Of a DNA stretch of 64,000 nt, positions 60,102 through 64,000 are shown in pieces. The stretch comes from an uncultured Oscillospiraceae bacterium (GTDB lineage Bacteria; Bacillota; Clostridia; Oscillospirales; Oscillospiraceae). The notes beneath the pieces were generated by a model, which searched no databases, had not been told where the DNA came from, and saw only the letters and a list, made by a program, of their open reading frames with translations. The stretch lies in the NCBI GenBank assembly GCA_900764755.1, contig CAAFPE010000046.1:80872-144871 (forward strand). Direction: 5' to 3'. The translations under genes and the position numbers were made by a program. Position 1 is the stretch's first letter, and every line of letters begins with the position of its first letter.

Positions 60102-60995
60102 ATGCTGGATCAGAAGCTGCAAACCTTTCTTACTGTCGCAGAACGAAGGAGTTATACCCTGGCTGCCCAGGCCCTTCATATCACTCAGCCTGCGGTTTCT
60201 CAACATATTCGAAAGCTGGAGGAGCACTACGGCGTCCAACTCATCGACTTTACCGGCCATCAGCTCTCCCTTACACAAGCCGGAGAACTGCTGTACCGAT
60301 ATGCGGCCTTTCAGTCTGCCAACGAGAAGCGGCTGCTGGAGCAGCTCTCCAAACAGGCGCAAACGCTCCGCGTAGGCGCTACATTGTCCATTGCCGACTA
60401 CTACCTTCCACCACTTTTAGTCCCTGTTTTGGCTCGCGGCTTCCAGTCCCTGATCCTCCGCGTGGGCAACACAGAGGAGATGCTGGATTCCTGCGTCCGG
60501 GGTGAATTGGACTGTGCCCTGATCGAGGGGATCTTCCATGACGAAGATTTTTGCAGTCATGTGTTTCATACAGCCAGTTTTCTTCCTGTTGCCGCCGCGA
60601 ACCATCCCTTGGCCCAAGGTGAACACAGGCTTGCAGAATTATTTCACTACCCTTTGATATTGCGTGAGCCTGGATCAGGTACCCGAGCCATTCTGGAGAA
60701 CCAGCTGTTTCAGTTCGGAAGTTCTCCGCAGGCGTTTGCCGGTTTGTTGGAATGCGGAAGCTTTCGAATGATCAAAGAGCTGCTGAAACAAACCAGCGCC
60801 ATCAGCTTTATGTATGAACAGGTGGCCGCCCAGGAGGTAGAGGCAGGAGAGCTGACCTATCTGACCTTGACTGACTGTCAGATCCGGCGTCCCCTCTATT
60901 TTGTCTATCCCAGGCACAGTATGGCTCAGAGTGCCTGCCAAAGCTTTTACCATGATTGCCTCTGTCCCGGAACGGTACAGGGTCCGGCCCGATGA
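60102..60995 (+). CDS. LysR-family regulator (YeiE/CysL-like)
   Basis: The protein is 297 residues from the ATG at 60102; an ATG at 60072 would add ten residues. The N-terminal helix-turn-helix has SYTLAAQALHITQPAVSQHI. The C-terminal substrate domain shows LILREPGSGTR, the anion-binding-like loop of CysL-type proteins. It likely controls the divergent exporter and itself in response to sulfur compounds. Confidence 0.88.
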   Translation: MLDQKLQTFLTVAERRSYTLAAQALHITQPAVSQHIRKLEEHYGVQLIDFTGHQLSLTQAGELLYRYAAFQSANEKRLLEQLSKQAQTLRVGATLSIADYYLPPLLVPVLARGFQSLILRVGNTEEMLDSCVRGELDCALIEGIFHDEDFCSHVFHTASFLPVAAANHPLAQGEHRLAELFHYPLILREPGSGTRAILENQLFQFGSSPQAFAGLLECGSFRMIKELLKQTSAISFMYEQVAAQEVEAGELTYLTLTDCQIRRPLYFVYPRHSMAQSACQSFYHDCLCPGTVQGPAR

Positions 60996-61125
60996 AGTGC
61001 AGTGCCAAACGCATGAGAAGGCGGGAACGGTGTGCTGATTTTGATCTTTGGAGGCCGAGAGGAGTGGACCCCTGGAAGGAATTGCTGGAATGCTTCTCCT
61101 GAAAACCTTGTTTCACACTTCAATT

Positions 61126-61154
61126 TTGACAGATATATTTGACAGGTTTAAAAT
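61126..61154 (+). promoter_or_regulatory. Sigma-A promoter of the chemoreceptor leader
   Basis: TTGACA (61126-61131) and TAAAAT (61149-61154) are 17 bases apart. The transcript would begin near 61161 and run about 370 bases before the chemoreceptor start. The bases 60996-61125 show nothing else. Confidence 0.65.
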
Positions 61155-61257
61155 AGAACGCTTAGTTTTCAATTAAATCTGCCGATATATAGATATGTGA
61201 AGATTACGTAAATTGCAGGTGATCAGGCTTGACAGCAGACAACTTTTACAGTAGCCT

Positions 61258-61312
<55 letters not shown>

Positions 61313-61330
61313 CGCCTGTCCTTTTGCTGC

Positions 61331-61401
61331 GCCTAAAAATCCAAAAGCACATTCTTTTGTTGGATTTTAGAAGAAGTGCTTTGGGTTTTTAGGCTTTTTT
61401 T
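61331..61401 (+). terminator. Intrinsic terminator or attenuator before the chemoreceptor gene
   Basis: GCCTAAAAATCCAAAAGCAC (61331-61350) pairs with GTGCTTTGGGTTTTTAGGC (61376-61394) with one bulge and one wobble, followed by seven T. It may end the LysR transcript or act as an attenuator of the chemoreceptor transcript. Confidence 0.8.
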
Positions 61402-61528
61402 GTGCTCATTGGGAACCAAAGTAGGGAGAGTTGTCGATCACCATGTCAGAGAGGGAGGAAGTGTATATCAGGATATGCCGCTATGGCAGAGTGTACCGCC
61501 GAAAAAGAAATGCTGGAGGTAAAAGAAT

Positions 61529-63652
61529 ATGAAGAATATGTATGCAAAGCAGCAAACAACAGAAACAAAAAAGTTCAAAGTAAAGCATGGCCTTTTGAAA
61601 AAAATGTTGATCGGACTGCTTACTCCATCCATCATTGTACTGATCGTAGTTGGGGTAATGCTGAACCGGGATGTTGACGAAGTGGTCATCACGTTGAACA
61701 ATGATTACCTCTCTGCTGAGGCAGCAGCGGCGGCCCAGGAATTGGATACGAATTTTCGGTGGTACATGGGGATCGCAACGGCGACATCCCAAACAGATGA
61801 GGTGCACCAGAGGCTCTCCAGCTGGACGCCTGGCTTTGGCGGGACCCCGGAGCACGCTGGGTTGTTGACGATGCTGAACAATATTAAGGACACAGACAGT
61901 ATGATTGTGTCTACCTGGCTTTGCAACCTGCAGATCGGGGAGCTTTTACAGTCAGATGGCACCTATAAGGATCCCTCCGACTTTGATGTGACCAGCCGTC
62001 CATGGTACAGCCCTGTGGTAAACAAACAGAAGCTGACTGTTACAGGAGCCTATGAGGATGTGGTCACGGGAGAGCTGATCGTGTCCTTTGCGATGCCTGT
62101 GTTTGCAAATGGAAGAGTTGCTGGGATCCTGGGCATAGATGTTCTGTTGGACACGTTTGTTTCCGACATAGCCCAGATCTCGGTGGGTGAAATGGGCTTT
62201 ATGACCGTGTTTGACAATGAAAACAATATTATTTACCATCCTGACGAGAGCCTGATCCTGTCCAACATTGCGGATATAGACTATTCCCAGGAAATGAAGG
62301 CAGTCATCCAGAACCATCAGATCGTTGACGCCATGGAGTACACAAGAAATGGAGCCATCTATCATGGCTCGACTATGCTGCTGGAGGACTCGGGCTATTT
62401 TGTGCTGGGACTGATATCAGATGCTGAGTACCAGGAATATGTGGTGAGCATCACAAGAACGATTGTGTCCTGGTTTATTGCTGCGATCCTGATTTTTGCC
62501 GCTGTCATTGCGTTCCTCAGCATGAAGATGGTGAAATCGATCAAGGCGCTTTCTGGCGTTACCAGTAAAATCGCGGATGGGGAACTGGATACAAAGGTGG
62601 AGATTTCTACAAGGGACGAGGTCGGCCTTGTGGCGGCGGATGTCAACGCGGTTGTGGACCGGCTGAAAAAGTACATTCTATACATTGACGAGATCACAGC
62701 TGTCCTAAGTGAAATGGGACATGGCAACTTTGTATTCACCTTAAATCAGGATTATACGGGCGAATTCTCAAAGGTAAAGACTGCGCTTTTGAAAACACAG
62801 GAGACCATGTCTGAAGCGCTGAAGTCCGTTGTTGTGGCAGCGGATCAGATCGCGGCAGGTTCCAGCCAAGTTGCGGCCGGCTCACAGGCGTTGGCACAGG
62901 GCGCCACAGAGCAGGCGTCCAGCGTACAGGAGCTGGCTGCGGGACTGCAGGATGTTGCCCGGCAGATCAGCGAGAACACGGAGATGATCATGTCCACTGG
63001 ACAGCAGATCGACCAGATGGGGCATGAGGTTCGGGATGGCGAAGAGAAGATGAAAGCCATGCTGGAATCCATGGACACGATCTCAGAAAATTCGCAGCAG
63101 GTGGCGAATATCATTAAGAGCATCGAAGACATTGCGTTCCAGACCAATATCCTGGCACTCAACGCGGCGGTGGAGGCTGCCAGAGCAGGAGCTGCCGGCA
63201 AGGGCTTTGCAGTGGTTGCGGATGAAGTGCGGAACCTGGCAGGCAAAACTGCAGATGCCTCAAAGAACACGGCTGAACTCATTCAAAAAGCGCTGGATGC
63301 TGTCAAGGAAGGAACGGTCAGAGCGGAAGAGACTGCGGCCTCCTTTGAAGCCATCTATACAGGTGTTGAGGAGATCAATGTAAATGCCCACAAGATCGTG
63401 GACAACTCAACAGAGCAGGACGAGGTGATCCAGCAAACCACAACAGGTGTGGACCAGATCTCCAGTGTGGTTCAGACCAACTCGGCAACAGCGGAGGAAA
63501 GCGCCGCGGCCAGCGAGGAGCTCTCCAGTCAGGCCCAGATGCTGAAGGATCTGGTGGAAAAGTTCCACCTTCCCAACGATTTGGCTGTCTATTCAGACGA
63601 TATGCCCTCTTATGAAGAGAAAGAGAATATTTCCTTGCAGGCTGCCATGTAA
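61529..63652 (+). CDS. Methyl-accepting chemotaxis protein with dCache sensor
   Basis: The protein is 707 residues. The first membrane helix (about 27-48), an outer double-Cache domain (50-310), the second helix (about 312-335), a HAMP domain (335-390) and the signalling domain (about 440-680) are visible. The hairpin tip contains EDIAFQTNILALNAAVEAAR. The sensor shows SRPWYSPV and GAYEDVVTG, resembling the Arg-Trp-Tyr and Tyr/Asp pattern of amino-acid or amine binding Cache domains. GGAGGT lies 8 bases before the ATG. No other chemotaxis gene is in the window. Confidence 0.93.
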   Translation: MKNMYAKQQTTETKKFKVKHGLLKKMLIGLLTPSIIVLIVVGVMLNRDVDEVVITLNNDYLSAEAAAAAQELDTNFRWYMGIATATSQTDEVHQRLSSWTPGFGGTPEHAGLLTMLNNIKDTDSMIVSTWLCNLQIGELLQSDGTYKDPSDFDVTSRPWYSPVVNKQKLTVTGAYEDVVTGELIVSFAMPVFANGRVAGILGIDVLLDTFVSDIAQISVGEMGFMTVFDNENNIIYHPDESLILSNIADIDYSQEMKAVIQNHQIVDAMEYTRNGAIYHGSTMLLEDSGYFVLGLISDAEYQEYVVSITRTIVSWFIAAILIFAAVIAFLSMKMVKSIKALSGVTSKIADGELDTKVEISTRDEVGLVAADVNAVVDRLKKYILYIDEITAVLSEMGHGNFVFTLNQDYTGEFSKVKTALLKTQETMSEALKSVVVAADQIAAGSSQVAAGSQALAQGATEQASSVQELAAGLQDVARQISENTEMIMSTGQQIDQMGHEVRDGEEKMKAMLESMDTISENSQQVANIIKSIEDIAFQTNILALNAAVEAARAGAAGKGFAVVADEVRNLAGKTADASKNTAELIQKALDAVKEGTVRAEETAASFEAIYTGVEEINVNAHKIVDNSTEQDEVIQQTTTGVDQISSVVQTNSATAEESAAASEELSSQAQMLKDLVEKFHLPNDLAVYSDDMPSYEEKENISLQAAM

Positions 63653-63785
63653 AGTAATTTTGACGAGTATTAATAACCAAACAGGTAAAAATCAAGCATT
63701 ATTTGGATCCTGGTCAGGAAATGGCATCCTATCATTTTTCTGATTTTCCATAGTGGATTTTAGGATCCAGTGGATGATCGGCACG

Positions 63786-63813
63786 CAGGTGGACAGCAAA
63801 AGTTGTCCACCTG
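63786..63813. other. Stem-loop downstream of the chemoreceptor
   Basis: CAGGTGGACA and TGTCCACCTG (63786-63795, 63804-63813) enclose 8 bases; no clear T-run. From 63653 to 63918 no gene is supported. Confidence 0.5.
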
Positions 63814-63918
63814 TCGTGTTTTCCAGAAGAAATCGTTGCAGTAATAATGGCCAATAAAAAGAAGCAACCGCCCCAGGCTCCTGAACAGGTCCAGTAAAAA
63901 CGGACAATAGACAAAACA

Positions 63919-63957
63919 CCCCCTGATGTAGGAAACTAAAAGTACTACATCATGGGG
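63919..63957. repeat. Imperfect inverted repeat before the last ORF
   Basis: CCCCCTGATGTAG and CTACATCATGGGG (63919-63931, 63945-63957) pair with one mismatch around 13 bases. It ends 7 bases before an ATG at 63965 and could be an element end or a control hairpin. Confidence 0.45.
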
Positions 63958-63964
63958 TATTATC

Positions 63965-64000
63965 ATGGTCAAAAGAAGCTATACGCACGCGCAAGTATTA
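63965..64000 (+). CDS. Start of an unidentified gene, cut by the window edge
   Basis: An ATG at 63965 opens 12 codons (MVKRSYTHAQVL) to the window end; GGGG lies 7 bases upstream. The basic start recalls some transposases, but this is too short to identify. Confidence 0.3.
   Translation, partial: MVKRSYTHAQVL

Overview
The window is about 64 kb of GC-rich chromosome (roughly 60% GC by eye) from an endospore-forming member of the Clostridia, most like the Oscillospiraceae (Flavonifractor, Pseudoflavonifractor or Lawsonibacter type). The evidence is spoIVFA/spoIVFB, gerW and dacF (spore genes), a fused ispH-rpsA gene (a clostridial trait), a DUF3343 plus cysteine-desulfurase pair, and the B. 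subtilis-like yicC-remA-gmk-rpoZ-priA-def-fmt-rsmB-rlmN-stp-prkC-rsgA run. The species is inferred, not proven.

Layout. 1-2.3 kb: fatty-acid synthesis operon on the minus strand (acpP-accB-accC-accD, accD cut by the window edge), preceded by a strong palindrome. 2.6-4.5 kb: KdpD/KdpE-like two-component system without pump genes. 4.75-7.9 kb: glnS and an MFS transporter. 8.0-9.7 kb: an AT-rich accessory patch with a MuF-type toxin-like gene and its likely immunity partner between short imperfect direct repeats. This is followed by a cluster of repeat boxes and hairpins downstream of tRNA-Pro. 9.8-14.8 kb: spoIVFA-spoIVFB, a B12-binding radical SAM protein with its partner, and yebC. 14.9-21.5 kb: a gene-poor kilobase and then a decaying locus. 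It holds a membrane-fused sigma factor with a frameshift, a beta-rich protein with a frameshift, and a surface protein (Cys-rich repeats, CHAP, CAP, three SLH repeats) broken by a deletion.

21.6-30 kb: lipoprotein, M50 protease, then scpA-scpB-DUF2953-gerW-dacF-rluB, an RpiR regulator and a flavoprotein. 30.3-37.1 kb: cmk-plsC-ispH/rpsA, carD-ispD-ispF, and the DUF3343/desulfurase pair. 37.3-42 kb: cdaA-cdaR (c-di-AMP) and a run of poorly known genes (RseC-like, DUF5685, J-domain, membrane protein). 42-54.3 kb: the conserved replication/translation/Ser-Thr phosphorylation cluster, lacking coaBC between rpoZ and priA. 54.4-58.2 kb: pckA, rsmA and a membrane protein of unknown role. 58.4-60 kb: tRNA-Ser, whose trailer repeats the box seen behind tRNA-Pro, and a YeiH-type exporter divergent from its LysR regulator. 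61.1-63.7 kb: a chemoreceptor with a long leader holding 13 GACA repeats and an intrinsic terminator. The window ends in the first codons of an unidentified gene.

Most of the window is housekeeping. The parts most worth a second look are the toxin/immunity cassette, the tRNA-trailer repeat boxes, the GACA-repeat/attenuator leader of the chemoreceptor, the internal ribosome binding site inside ispH-rpsA, and the decaying sigma-factor/surface-protein locus.
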